A stretch of 64,000 nt of DNA, from NCBI GenBank assembly GCA_026874595.1, contig CM049320.1, positions 43,968,714 to 44,032,713 on the forward strand, read 5' to 3'. The notes beneath the pieces are model-generated. The model did not search any database and was not told the DNA's origin. It saw nothing but the letters and a program-made list of their open reading frames with translations. The DNA comes from Sipunculus nudus. Taxonomy: Eukaryota > Annelida > Sipuncula > Golfingiida > Sipunculidae. Shown here piece after piece: positions 1 through 64,000 of this stretch. The translations under genes were made by a program, and so were the position numbers. Within the stretch, counting starts at the first letter, position 1, and the number at the start of each line of letters is the position of its first letter.

Positions 1-64000
<64,000 letters not shown>

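Overview
The window is eukaryotic DNA: AT-rich, intron-rich and dominated by one split gene on the minus strand. The organism is probably a mollusc, most likely a bivalve. That is an inference from the repeat landscape: long diverse minisatellites, short TIR elements, a Helentron/pearl-like element with a tandem core, and dispersed repeats with GGTGGCGCC cores and 'gctatagctcagatgac' tails. I cannot name the species.

The only gene I can support is an orthologue of FHAD1 (forkhead-associated domain protein 1). It is transcribed right to left. I reconstructed 26 exons between 63024 and 3261, plus a tentative partial one at 1-65. Exons 1-26 total 3813 nt, which is exactly 1271 codons, and every exon phase closes across every junction. 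The protein begins in this window with the C-terminal part of an FHA domain (exon 1). A Pro/Ser/Thr-rich linker follows (exon 2), then about 1100 residues of almost continuous coiled coil. Both ends of the gene lie outside the window: the first coding exon to the right, and probably the last to the left.

Region by region, left to right. 1-3.3 kb: tentative exon 27, a MITE, a CCAAT-rich stretch, a dispersed repeat and exon 26. 3.4-8.4 kb: exon 25, a 2.2-kb TIR transposon and an unexplained 117-codon ORF. 8.4-19.4 kb: exons 24-17, with five large minisatellites in their introns. 19.7-21.5 kb: a Helentron-like element. 21.6-30.2 kb: exons 16-14 around a 6.6-kb array of a 38-bp unit. 30.3-45.8 kb: exons 13 and 12 in long introns with more arrays and a MITE. 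45.9-63 kb: exons 11-1, three copies of one dispersed repeat family, a hAT-like MITE with a perfect 8-bp target duplication, and further small arrays.

The most striking feature is that three of the minisatellites are copies of exon-intron junctions. The 63-bp array upstream of exon 19 repeats that exon's 3' splice site and first 12 coding bases. The 33/36-bp array downstream of exon 20 repeats that exon's 3' end and 5' splice site. The 49-bp array at exon 17 does the same on a small scale. In the 63-bp array the unit is 21 codons long and the nearest units stay open in the exon's own frame, so use of an upstream acceptor copy would add 21-residue blocks in frame.
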